Below, in pieces: positions 8,476 to 16,472 of a stretch of 64,000 nucleotides of DNA; the stretch's first letter is position 1, and every line of letters begins with the position of its first letter. The stretch comes from Lewinellaceae bacterium. GTDB taxonomy: Bacteria > Bacteroidota > Bacteroidia > Chitinophagales > Saprospiraceae. The translations under genes were made by a program, and so were the position numbers. Under the pieces are notes generated by a model, which made no database searches, had not been told where the DNA came from, and was given only the letters and a program-made list of their open reading frames with translations. The stretch is from contig JACJXW010000007.1 in assembly GCA_020636405.1 (NCBI GenBank), positions 496,001 through 560,000 on the forward strand, in the 5' to 3' direction.

Positions 8476-9582
8476 ATGAAACAATTTGGCATTTTCATAC
8501 AAAAAGAACTTTTTCACATCCTTCGCGACCGGCGTACCTTGTTCATCCTGCTCGGTATGCCGATGGCGCTGGTGCTGCTCTTCGGCTTCGCCATTACCAA
8601 CGAGATAGACAATGCCCGCATTGCCATCCTGGATCAATCGAAGGGAGAGATGAGCCAGGAGATCACGCAGCGACTGGTGGCTTCCGGCTATTTTCTTATC
8701 GATGAGAACCTGCAGGAAGTTGCCCAGATCGAGCAGCACTTCCGGCAGGGAAAGACCAAGATGGCCGTCATTTTCCCTTCCGAACTTCAGGAAAACATGC
8801 GCCGCAATCTGCCCACACAGATCCAGCTTATTGCAGATGCCACTGACCCCAATACGGCTACCACGCTGATCAATTACGCCTCGGCCATCATCGGCCAGTA
8901 CGTGCAGGAGCAGGCTCGCGGGCAGGCCATGCCGATGCTGATCCGCACCGAGGTAAAAATGCTTTATAACCCCCGGCTGAAGAGCGTGTTTATGTTCGTT
9001 CCGGGAGTAATGACCGTGATCCTGATGCTGGTCTCTGCCATGATGACCTCCATCGCCATCACCCGGGAAAAAGAGCTGGGCACCATGGAGGTGCTGCTTG
9101 CTTCTCCGCTAAAACCGGCAATGATCATCGTCGGGAAAGTGATCCCTTACATCCTGCTGGCGCTGGCCAATACGGTAGTGATCCTGTTACTGGGCACTTT
9201 CGTATTCGGCATGCCGGTGCGGGGCAGCCTGGCCTTGCTGGGGTTGGAATGCCTGCTGTTCGTCATTGCCGCTCTGTCTTTGGGGATATTGATCTCTACC
9301 CGAACCGATAGCCAGCAGGTAGCCATGCTGATCTCCCTGATGGTCCTCATGCTGCCGACCATCCTTTTATCGGGCTTCATTTTCCCGATCGAATCGATGC
9401 CAAAAGTACTGCAGGTGATCAGCAATATCATACCGGCCAAATGGTTCATCATCATTCTGAAGAACATCATGCTTAAAGGTACGGGAGCAGAGTTTGTGTG
9501 GAAGGAAAGCCTCATCCTTGCCGGTATGACGCTGTTTTTTATCGGCGTCAGTGTGCGAAACTTTAAGATCCGATTGGAATAA
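8476..9582 (+). CDS. ABC-2 type permease, first subunit
   Basis: A 368-residue integral membrane protein. One N-terminal membrane helix (LFILLGMPMALVLLFGFAI) is followed by a periplasmic domain of about 150 residues, then a cluster of five membrane helices (FVPGVMTVILMLVSAMM, VIPYILLALANTVVILLLG, LLGLECLLFVIAALSLGILI, LMVLMLPTILLSGFIF, LAGMTLFFIGV). The KEKELGTMEVLLASPL segment before the second helix is typical of ABC-2 exporters and contacts the ATPase. It pairs with 9687-10796 to form the transmembrane channel. Confidence 0.9.
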   Translation: MKQFGIFIQKELFHILRDRRTLFILLGMPMALVLLFGFAITNEIDNARIAILDQSKGEMSQEITQRLVASGYFLIDENLQEVAQIEQHFRQGKTKMAVIFPSELQENMRRNLPTQIQLIADATDPNTATTLINYASAIIGQYVQEQARGQAMPMLIRTEVKMLYNPRLKSVFMFVPGVMTVILMLVSAMMTSIAITREKELGTMEVLLASPLKPAMIIVGKVIPYILLALANTVVILLLGTFVFGMPVRGSLALLGLECLLFVIAALSLGILISTRTDSQQVAMLISLMVLMLPTILLSGFIFPIESMPKVLQVISNIIPAKWFIIILKNIMLKGTGAEFVWKESLILAGMTLFFIGVSVRNFKIRLE

Positions 9583-9686
9583 AGGGCTGAAATGGCTTTG
9601 TGAAATACTACAAAAGGGTTTCCCGGAGCCGGCCAGTTTGAAAGAACGAAGGTATTTCCTCATGGAAATTTCATAATACAGCCTTA

Positions 9687-10796
9687 ATGAGAACCATACT
9701 TTTCATTGTCCGCAAAGAATTTCTGCAGGTTTTTCGGCACAAGGTCATGCTACCATTGATCTTTCTGATGCCGATCATACAGCTCGTCATCCTGGCACAC
9801 GCTGCCGATTTCGAGGTAAAGAACATCAACCTGCACGTCGTCGATCACGACCAGAGTCAGGCCTCCCGTCAGCTGATCAGTAAGTTCAGTGCTTCCCGAA
9901 ATTTCAACATCATTGGATCCTCCTTTTCCAGCCAGGTAGCCTACGATGAGATACAACGAGGAGATGCCGACCTTTTCATCGAGATCCCGGCCCACTTTCA
10001 GCGCCACCTGATCCGGAACAACACGGCCAGCCTGCAACTTTCTGTCAATGCCATCAATGGCGTACAGGCAGGGCTGGCCAGTGCCTACGCCAGTGCTATC
10101 ATCCAGGATTTTAATGGGCAGGTACGGGCCGAATGGGCAAAAACGGCTGCTCCCCCGGGGTTGAGCGTCACTTTCTCCAACTGGTTCAATCCGGAAATGA
10201 ACTACCAAACCTTCATGGTACCCGGTATTCTGGTTCTGCTGGTCACCCTGATCGGCATGTTCCTCTCGGGTATGAACATCGTAAAGGAGAAGGAGATCGG
10301 CACCATCGAGCAGATTAACGTGACCCCTATCCGCAAGTACCAGTTCATCATCGGCAAGCTGCTGCCCTTCTGGATCATCGCTCTGGTAGAATTGTCGATC
10401 GGCCTTTTTGTAGGTTGGCTGATCTTCGACATTCCCTTTGTAGGCAGCCTCTGGCTGATCTTTGGTTTCGCCGCCATCTATCTGCTGGTAGTGCTGGGGC
10501 TGGGGCTGTTGGTATCCACCTTTACCGAAACGCAGCAACAGGCTATGTTCGTCTCCTGGTTTTTCCTGATCATCTTCATCCTGATGAGTGGGCTGTTTAC
10601 TCCCATAGAAAGTATGCCGCCATGGGCGCAAGCCATCACCCGCTTCAACCCCGTGGCCTATTTTGTGGAGGTGATGCGTATGGTATTGCTAAAGGGCAGC
10701 AGCCTGATAGACATCCGCCAGCACCTGATCGTGATGCTGACGGCAGCATTGGTAGTGAATGCGCTGGCGGTTATGAACTATCGGAAGACGAATTAA
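9687..10796 (+). CDS. ABC-2 type permease, second subunit
   Basis: A 369-residue paralogue of the preceding permease with the same plan: one N-terminal helix, a periplasmic domain with FEVKNINLHVVDHDQSQASRQ, then five helices. The KEKEIGTIEQINVTP segment marks the coupling region, and the SGLFTPIESMP loop resembles the SGFIFPIESMP loop of its partner. It completes the six-gene set of regulator, duct, adaptor, two ATPases and two permeases (seven genes with tetR). The substrate is unknown; relatives export drugs or sodium/lithium. The stop lies 9 bp from the stop of the convergent M61-like gene. Confidence 0.9.
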   Translation: MRTILFIVRKEFLQVFRHKVMLPLIFLMPIIQLVILAHAADFEVKNINLHVVDHDQSQASRQLISKFSASRNFNIIGSSFSSQVAYDEIQRGDADLFIEIPAHFQRHLIRNNTASLQLSVNAINGVQAGLASAYASAIIQDFNGQVRAEWAKTAAPPGLSVTFSNWFNPEMNYQTFMVPGILVLLVTLIGMFLSGMNIVKEKEIGTIEQINVTPIRKYQFIIGKLLPFWIIALVELSIGLFVGWLIFDIPFVGSLWLIFGFAAIYLLVVLGLGLLVSTFTETQQQAMFVSWFFLIIFILMSGLFTPIESMPPWAQAITRFNPVAYFVEVMRMVLLKGSSLIDIRQHLIVMLTAALVVNALAVMNYRKTN

Positions 10797-10805
10797 GGGC
10801 GCTTC

Positions 10806-12359
10806 CTACTCCCCAAACAACCACTTCGACCTCAGGGCCAACTCTTCCTCCGTAGCATCCGGTTTGGGGTATACTTTGTGGTCCCCCGCATCGTACTCCA
10901 TACCTATCTTATTGAAGATCTCATTGATGGGTAATGGCTTAATGCCACCGACATAGTCTTTGAGGAATTTTCCTACCTCCGGATACGTCATTTCGGTGAT
11001 AACGGCGAACAGATCTGCATCTTTGAAGGATTTGTACCGGCCATACCTCACCGCCAGTTCTTTGACGAGCCGCTTCATGCTGTAATCACCATTCGACAAG
11101 GCACGAAGCTCGATATCCAGCAGCAGGCTGGCCACCACCCCTTTCAGTTCCAGGTTAGGGGCCTGGCCGGCAAGGCCGGTGTAAGACCGGCGGCTCACTT
11201 CTGTAAGGGAAACATCGCTGCGGAAATCTTTCATACCACCCAGAAAATCGTTTACAAACCAGAAAAAGGTTTTTTCCGGGATTAGGCCCTGGTTGACGCG
11301 GGCATGATAGTAGAGATACTCTGTCGCCCCCTGGGATAACCATTGGTGACTGGAGGCCACGGGTTGGTCGAAATCAAAATGCAGCCATTCCTCGGAATGG
11401 ATATTCATGGGAGCGTAAATATGCAGGAACTTATGCATATCCTCTTTTTCCAGAGCTTCTTCCAGATTGGCGGCCTTGAGCATTTTGGGGTCCCATTGTT
11501 CCGGCCATATGCCTACCGAGGAATTGCAGTGCTCGAGCGCTTCCTGTATAAAAATATCGCCCCCGTAGAAAAAAAACAGGAAGGCATATTTTTCAGCAGG
11601 CAACTCCCCGCCAAAGTAGCCGGTTAGTTTTGGCAAGAGCGGTTCATAGACCTTTTTTATCCGCTCCGGGCCTACTGCCCGGTTTTCAGAGAAGACGCCA
11701 ATCTCCACCACCATATTGCCCACCGGAAAACTTACCGGGTGCTGGTCGGTATAGAGTATGGGGTGCTCTGCCAGTTCCCGATAGGAAGGGAAAGAAAAAG
11801 CATCCCGGGCAGCTTCTGCCTGCATTCCTTTGATGCCGCTGCAGGCAAAAAGCCCTTTGGGGCGTACGATATAGATATGGAATGGCAGGTTTTCCATTCC
11901 TTCCACATATCCAAACAGGCCCCCGGGGTTCAAAAGGAACCCTCTGTCTTCAATGAAGAAGTTCTCTGCCGGCAGATACTTTGAATTTTGAAGCCGGTAT
12001 TTCCACATATTGCGCACCTTATATTCAATGCGCTGCAGGCTCCTGGCATCCCGGATCCGCCATTGATTCTGTCCGGCCCGTTCGGCAGGCAGTGGCATAT
12101 CCCACTTATCAAAGGCGGCAAGTTCTGCCACCATGGTACCAAATTGCATATCGGTGCTGTAGTTCCCTGGTACAGCAAGCGGGAAAGTGTAGAGGATCTC
12201 GTCCTGATTAATAGCCGGTACGGCAAGCTTGATAGACAACATCCCCTTGTCTAACTTATTCAGATCGAGTTGGTAAGTGTAATTGGCCTGGCTCAGGCCG
12301 GAAAAAGAGAGGAGAACGGCGGTGGCAATGGCCAGCAGGTTTTGTAAAGGTCTTTTCAT
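10806..12359 (-). CDS. M61-family peptidase homologue with degenerate active site
   Basis: A 517-residue exported protein (signal peptide 1-25). The N-terminal M61 beta domain is clear (YTFPLAVPGNYSTD at 57-70, and the QWRIRDA..IEYKVR segment). The catalytic region retains the family's EHxNS (EHCNSS, 276-281), but the zinc motif HExxH reads HKFLH (309-313; codons 11421-11435), so the general base Glu is Lys. The third zinc ligand, Glu in WxxEGxTEY, is Gln343 (WLSQGATEY, codon 11331-11333). The C-terminal PDZ domain of typical M61 proteins is absent. It is probably not a peptidase; a binding or scaffold role is an inference. The reading frame is otherwise intact. Confidence 0.75.
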   Translation of the reverse strand: MKRPLQNLLAIATAVLLSFSGLSQANYTYQLDLNKLDKGMLSIKLAVPAINQDEILYTFPLAVPGNYSTDMQFGTMVAELAAFDKWDMPLPAERAGQNQWRIRDARSLQRIEYKVRNMWKYRLQNSKYLPAENFFIEDRGFLLNPGGLFGYVEGMENLPFHIYIVRPKGLFACSGIKGMQAEAARDAFSFPSYRELAEHPILYTDQHPVSFPVGNMVVEIGVFSENRAVGPERIKKVYEPLLPKLTGYFGGELPAEKYAFLFFFYGGDIFIQEALEHCNSSVGIWPEQWDPKMLKAANLEEALEKEDMHKFLHIYAPMNIHSEEWLHFDFDQPVASSHQWLSQGATEYLYYHARVNQGLIPEKTFFWFVNDFLGGMKDFRSDVSLTEVSRRSYTGLAGQAPNLELKGVVASLLLDIELRALSNGDYSMKRLVKELAVRYGRYKSFKDADLFAVITEMTYPEVGKFLKDYVGGIKPLPINEIFNKIGMEYDAGDHKVYPKPDATEEELALRSKWLFGE

Positions 12360-12526
12360 TGGTTCTCGTTTTTGGGCGGCTCAACAGTAAAGCCCCTCAA
12401 GGCATGGACAAACACCATCTTAACCCGCCCGTTGGTTGCCATTTCGGAGAAATGAGTAGCGGAAAAGGCAGCTACTATAAGTAAAACACTTCTGTGGCGA
12501 AATTGGATATTCCGGGAGGGAATACT

Positions 12527-13615
12527 TTATCCTTCCATTTCCCGGATCAAGCCCAACAGGCTCTGCTTCAGCTTATTCGTCCGGATGGTAATGCTCTCCA
12601 CGCTGGCGGTGTTGTACTTTTCATCTTCGCTGATTTCATGCCAGCGTTGTTCCAGGAGTAGCACCTGGTCGTAGAGGGGCTTTTCGGCCCTGGTCAAACG
12701 AATGAGTTGTTGGATGAGTTCTTCCGGATTGCCTTTGCGAAAAATATCCCGTAATTCGTCTGTGTTATAAACAGGTTTCGCCTTATTCGCCGTTTGGGGT
12801 GAAGCAGCGCTATAATCCAGCCGCTCTCTGATGCTTTTGGCCAGTACATTGACTTCCCTGCTTATCCTGGTATAGGCCTCATCAGTGTTGTCCCACTGTG
12901 TAATAAATTTCCCCTCGCGGGGCAAGGCCTGTAAGCGGCCGATATCAAGGTCTTTCCATTCACAAGGGTTGAAGAGGACGGGAATAACGATGGCCCGGTT
13001 TTGCTGATAGAGGTTGTAGGCATCCTGCTGAATACCCAGGCACTCCAGGCTGGACAGGAAATTATTGCTCAATAAAAGCAAAATGGCCTCCGCCTCGTTC
13101 AGCGCGCCACGCAGTGCTGCGTCCCGATTTCCGGCGGGGCTCTTCTGTTGGTCAAAGATCTCCACCTTTTTAAGATGCAACAACAGGGCCATGCTTTTCC
13201 TGAGCTCCTCCCCTCCCGCCTGGTCGGCAGGCTCGGAGGCATAGGAGAGAAAGACCTTCACCGGCCCTTCCCCCCGGGGAGTGGAATACGGAGAAACAGC
13301 AACAGGTTCGGAGGCGCCGGAAACAGGGGGCGGGGCAGATGCTGCTTTGTTTTTGGTATCCTGGTGAATGGCATCCGCCAGGCGAAAGAGTTGCAGCTTC
13401 AAGGTGCTGCGCCGCTCGCGAATACCAGCTGACTCCCCCATGATGAGCGCTTCTTCCTCCAGGGTTTTTAAATCGGAACGGCGCATGCGCACTGCAGTCG
13501 TTTTATCAGGGCTGTCCTGTTGGGCAAAAGATAACAGAGCAGCGATGGCCGCTTCCAGCCTGTTCTCTTCAATGTGCGCGATGATATCGTTATAGGCCTG
13601 TTCGGCGGTTGACAT
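12527..13615 (-). CDS. TIR-domain protein flanked by two effector-associated-like helical modules
   Basis: A 362-residue soluble protein. Residues 119-262 read as a TIR domain: VKVFLSYASE, then VEIFDQQKSPAGN, then AILLLLSNNFLSS. Flanking helical modules at about 1-88 and 283-362 resemble each other, with an (A/L)I..L..L core and a closing RxxKLK-like helix (RRSTLKLQLFRLADAI versus RTNKLKQSLLGLIREM). They look like effector-associated domains (EAD11 type), which recruit partners in Bacteroidota immune or signalling systems. Where many TIR NADases have a Glu after the SxxC segment, this protein has GIQQD (194-198), so activity is uncertain. A Pro-rich linker spans 89-117. No obvious partner carrying a matching module lies nearby. 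Confidence 0.7.
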   Translation of the reverse strand: MSTAEQAYNDIIAHIEENRLEAAIAALLSFAQQDSPDKTTAVRMRRSDLKTLEEEALIMGESAGIRERRSTLKLQLFRLADAIHQDTKNKAASAPPPVSGASEPVAVSPYSTPRGEGPVKVFLSYASEPADQAGGEELRKSMALLLHLKKVEIFDQQKSPAGNRDAALRGALNEAEAILLLLSNNFLSSLECLGIQQDAYNLYQQNRAIVIPVLFNPCEWKDLDIGRLQALPREGKFITQWDNTDEAYTRISREVNVLAKSIRERLDYSAASPQTANKAKPVYNTDELRDIFRKGNPEELIQQLIRLTRAEKPLYDQVLLLEQRWHEISEDEKYNTASVESITIRTNKLKQSLLGLIREMEG

Positions 13616-13634
13616 AGTTGTTTTTTTGAATACC

Positions 13635-13667
13635 CAAAAATATTCAATTTCTTACGATGAAAACAAA
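13635..13667 (-). promoter_or_regulatory. Promoter of the TIR-protein gene
   Basis: On the minus strand TATTTTTG (13642 to 13635) matches TAnnTTTG, with TTTG at 13667-13664, 21 bp upstream. It ends about 20 bp before the ATG, giving a very short leader. Confidence 0.5.
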
Positions 13668-13736
13668 GGTTGAGTTATCTCATTGAGAAATGAAGCCGTT
13701 TTCATTAACTTGAAGGAGATATTAAGAAGAATTACG

Positions 13737-14558
13737 ATGAAGAAATTACTGGTCGCTGTAGATTTTTCTCCTGCTTCCCAATATGCTTATGAATATGCCG
13801 AATGGCTGAGCCTGCAGCTTGGAGGAACGCTATCCGCCGTTTACGTCAATACGGCTACCCACGCGGAGAGCACCATCCCTGAAGAGAAGCGCAAAGAAAT
13901 GATCCAAAAGGAAAACGAGGGCTATAAAGAACGCCTGCACCAGTTCACGGCCAACTATCCCAACCGGGATGAGGAGGCGCTTACCGAGGTAAGGCCGGAG
14001 CAGTTGCTCGTAGTGGTGGGCCGCGTTGTCCCCGCTATCATCAAGGTAGCCCTGGAGATCAAGGCGGAGGCCATTGTGGTAGGCACCCGTTCCAAGCACA
14101 ATCTCCGCGACCACTTGTTCGGCAGCGTAACAACACACCTTATCGGACAGTCTCCCTGCCCGCTCATCATTGTACCGGAAGGGGCGGCCTACAAAACAAT
14201 TGGGCGGATCGCTTTGGCCGTAGATATACATCAACAGAAAAGACCGGTCCTTCCCGCTGTACAGGAAATAGCCAACGCACTGGGTGCCGAGCTCCGGCCT
14301 TTTTATGTAAACCTGTTGCCCGAGGAGCAGGATCAATTCAAGGAAGAACCGCTGAAGAAGGCCGGGCATGAAATTACTATGGTAAGAGAACGGACCCTGG
14401 TGGAGGGAGTGGATTACTTCCTGGAAAAGTACCCCTCTGAGATGCTGGCGCTATATCTTCCCCGACAAGCATTCCTGAAGGGCCTACTTCGTGGCCGGCT
14501 ATCCCGCCACCTGGCGTGGAATGCGCCAGCGCCCCTGCTTCTGATCAGGGAAGAGTAA
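13737..14558 (+). CDS. Tandem-domain universal stress protein
   Basis: A 273-residue protein from the ATG at 13737; the longer frame from TTG 13683 lacks homology. Two UspA-like alpha/beta domains occur: residues 1-142 begin MKKLLVAVDFSPASQYAYEYA and end GSVTTHLIGQSPCPLIIVPEG, and residues 145-273 are more divergent. The first domain has G-TR-S then nine residues then GS, close to the ATP-binding pattern G2xG9xGS but with Ser for the second Gly. It faces a second Usp gene tail to tail, 17 bp away. Confidence 0.88.
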   Translation: MKKLLVAVDFSPASQYAYEYAEWLSLQLGGTLSAVYVNTATHAESTIPEEKRKEMIQKENEGYKERLHQFTANYPNRDEEALTEVRPEQLLVVVGRVVPAIIKVALEIKAEAIVVGTRSKHNLRDHLFGSVTTHLIGQSPCPLIIVPEGAAYKTIGRIALAVDIHQQKRPVLPAVQEIANALGAELRPFYVNLLPEEQDQFKEEPLKKAGHEITMVRERTLVEGVDYFLEKYPSEMLALYLPRQAFLKGLLRGRLSRHLAWNAPAPLLLIREE

Positions 14559-14575
14559 GAGCCCACGAGAGGGGA

Positions 14576-15679
14576 TTACTGGTCATAATGCAGTACCAAC
14601 AAGGGCACTGTTGTATGGAAGGCCATACGTTTGGTAACACTTCGGTGGAAAAGGGTTTCCAGGAAGCTACGATGCACGGTACCCATGGCAATGAGGTCTG
14701 CGTCGATATCTTCGGCATATTTTACGATGCCCTCTTCAATATCCGAGCATTCTATTTCTACCGTGTTGAAGCCAATGTCGGGCATGTTTTCCCGGACGGC
14801 CTGTTCAAATTCCACCTTTGAAACCGAATAGGGTTTGCCGGCTTCTTCTTCCACGTGGACGAAGTGAATATTAGCCGGGCCTACTCCGGCCATCTCGATC
14901 AATTGCTGAAGGACCGCTTCGTCAGCCGCATTGTAATTGCTGGCAAAAACGATCTCTTTGAACCCTTTGCACTTGCAATTGCCGGGTACCAGCAATACCG
15001 GGCAGTGCGCATTGCGGGCAACATGAGTAGACACGCTTCCGAACACCTTTTCCATCACATTACCCTGCCCGGTAGTACCCATTACAATGAGGTCGGCTTC
15101 TTTGGATAACCGAACGACTTCTTCGCCCGCAAAACCTATATAAAGTTCTGTTTGGGGCTTCGCAACGGTAGCTACGGAACCGGATTGGCGACTGGCAACA
15201 GTATGTTCAGCGATGAAGTTCCTCATCAGTTCCCGCTTGACTGACTCAAACTCTGCCGCCGGCATATCCAGATAAGGGTTGGAATAATCAAAGGAAGGAT
15301 GATAGGCATGCATCACCCTAACTTCGGCTGAAGGGTTATCCGCAGCCAGCCTTTGGGCAAAGCGATAGGCATTAGCGGCTATATCGGAAAAATCTGTAGG
15401 AACGAGGATCTTTTTCATGGGTTTGGGCTTTTGCATGAATGGCCTTAAATTCCGGACTAATTCATCAACACTGGGCACTTCATCTTCATAGGCGGGGATG
15501 CCGTTGATGAGAAGAGCAGGAGCCGCTTTTATCTGGTACTCCAGAATTTCGTGTACGCTGGTCACTTCCTCCAACTCAACATTCAGTTCAGGGAGGCGAG
15601 CCAGCGCCTGCTTCACATTGGCTTTCAGGGCCCTGCTCTTCCGACACCCGATACCTAATATTTTCAAATGCAAGTGCAT
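14576..15679 (-). CDS. Thioredoxin-fold/universal stress protein fusion (Trx-Usp-Usp)
   Basis: A 367-residue protein of three parts. Residues 1-82 resemble the small thioredoxin-like (thioredoxin_3) domain: LKILGIGCRKSRALKANV, then APALLINGIPAYEDEVPSV. The CxxC pair is reduced to C12-x-x-S15. Usp domain 1 (88-225) starts MKKILVPTDFSD and carries an intact ATP motif (GTTG, nine residues, GS). Usp domain 2 (226-367) ends HRSVTKRMAFHTTVPLLVL. A Met at 88 (codon ending at 15418) would start a plain Usp protein, so translation from both starts is possible. The upstream CBS gene ends 8 bp before it, so the two are probably one operon. Confidence 0.85.
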   Translation of the reverse strand: MHLHLKILGIGCRKSRALKANVKQALARLPELNVELEEVTSVHEILEYQIKAAPALLINGIPAYEDEVPSVDELVRNLRPFMQKPKPMKKILVPTDFSDIAANAYRFAQRLAADNPSAEVRVMHAYHPSFDYSNPYLDMPAAEFESVKRELMRNFIAEHTVASRQSGSVATVAKPQTELYIGFAGEEVVRLSKEADLIVMGTTGQGNVMEKVFGSVSTHVARNAHCPVLLVPGNCKCKGFKEIVFASNYNAADEAVLQQLIEMAGVGPANIHFVHVEEEAGKPYSVSKVEFEQAVRENMPDIGFNTVEIECSDIEEGIVKYAEDIDADLIAMGTVHRSFLETLFHRSVTKRMAFHTTVPLLVLHYDQ

Positions 15680-15687
15680 GAATTCAC

Positions 15688-16149
15688 TCAGGGTTTATTG
15701 CTGTCCAGTATTTGTTTGGCTGTCACTTCTTCACTGGCCAGCGCTTTTATCACATCAAAAGTTGTAACGATTCCTACCAAATCACCGTTCGCCTCATCTA
15801 CTACCGGAACAGCGTGAAATCGGTTTTCCAGAAAAATGTCAAGTGCAACATTTATCCGTTGATTGGGAGTAAGCTTGGCCAAACCTTTGGTCATAATGTC
15901 TTCAGCTTTGTAGGCGCGAAGGCGTGCTTCATTCACAAACCGGTCCTCCTCATTGCGGCTGAAGCCGCGCATAAAATAGACAAAATCAGTTTTACTGACC
16001 AGGCCAACAATCTGCTTGTAGCTCACCACCGGAATGTGGTGGATCTTATTCTTTTCAAAAATCTCTTTGATCTTGATCAGCTTGTCATCGGGGTTAACCG
16101 TGATCAGGTTCGTGGTCATCAGCGACTTAACAGGTGCTAGGACGTTCAT
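15688..16149 (-). CDS. CBS-domain-pair protein
   Basis: A 153-residue protein made of two CBS motifs, residues 8-60 (SLMTTNLITVNPDDKLIKI, then IHHIPVVSYKQIVGLVSKTD) and 84-145 (IMTKGLAKLTPNQRINVAL, then FHAVPVVDEANGDLVGIVTTFDVI). Such stand-alone pairs bind adenine nucleotides (AMP, ATP, c-di-AMP or S-adenosylmethionine) as energy sensors. It shares a transcript with the Trx-Usp fusion, which also binds ATP in related proteins; together they look like a stress or energy-response unit. Confidence 0.88.
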   Translation of the reverse strand: MNVLAPVKSLMTTNLITVNPDDKLIKIKEIFEKNKIHHIPVVSYKQIVGLVSKTDFVYFMRGFSRNEEDRFVNEARLRAYKAEDIMTKGLAKLTPNQRINVALDIFLENRFHAVPVVDEANGDLVGIVTTFDVIKALASEEVTAKQILDSNKP

Positions 16150-16472
16150 TTTTTTCCATATTAGACGGTTAGAGAATACTAATGATTACATAGACAATAT
16201 CAAAAAATGGGCCTGCCCGGTAACTGATGAATATCAACGGAGCTAAATGATTTTCATCAGCCGGGCTAAACCAGGAAAATTCAAGTAAATGAGGGCAGTT
16301 TTTATTTTTCCACTTCGTTTTATACAGTTTAAACTTATTTCTGTTTGTATTTTTGTTGACCCTGGCCAAATCTACCAGCTAAAATACGAAATAGCAGATT
16401 GGCCTGCCGCGTAACAAATTGGCCGGTTAAGCCGTTTTGGTTACCGGGAGGCCCAAATGCAAACCTGATTAT
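16150..16472. other. Divergent intergenic region, CBS gene / adenylate cyclase
   Basis: This 323-bp AT-rich region separates divergent genes. It contains the cyclase promoter (-7 at 16348-16355). A 66-codon minus-strand frame at 16169-16369 has a biased composition and no recognisable domain and is not called. No clear -7 box was found for the CBS gene. Confidence 0.5.
16348..16355 (+). promoter_or_regulatory. -7 box for the adenylate cyclase gene
   Basis: TATTTTTG matches TAnnTTTG exactly, 117 bp before the ATG. No good TTTG lies at the ideal -33 spacing, so support is moderate. Confidence 0.4.

Noticed and set aside
14847..14862. Third parS-like site (TCTTCCACGTGGACGA)
   Set aside because: Matches the core but only 13 of 16 positions and breaks the outer palindrome; it encodes the HVEE-type codons of the Usp fusion and is probably chance.
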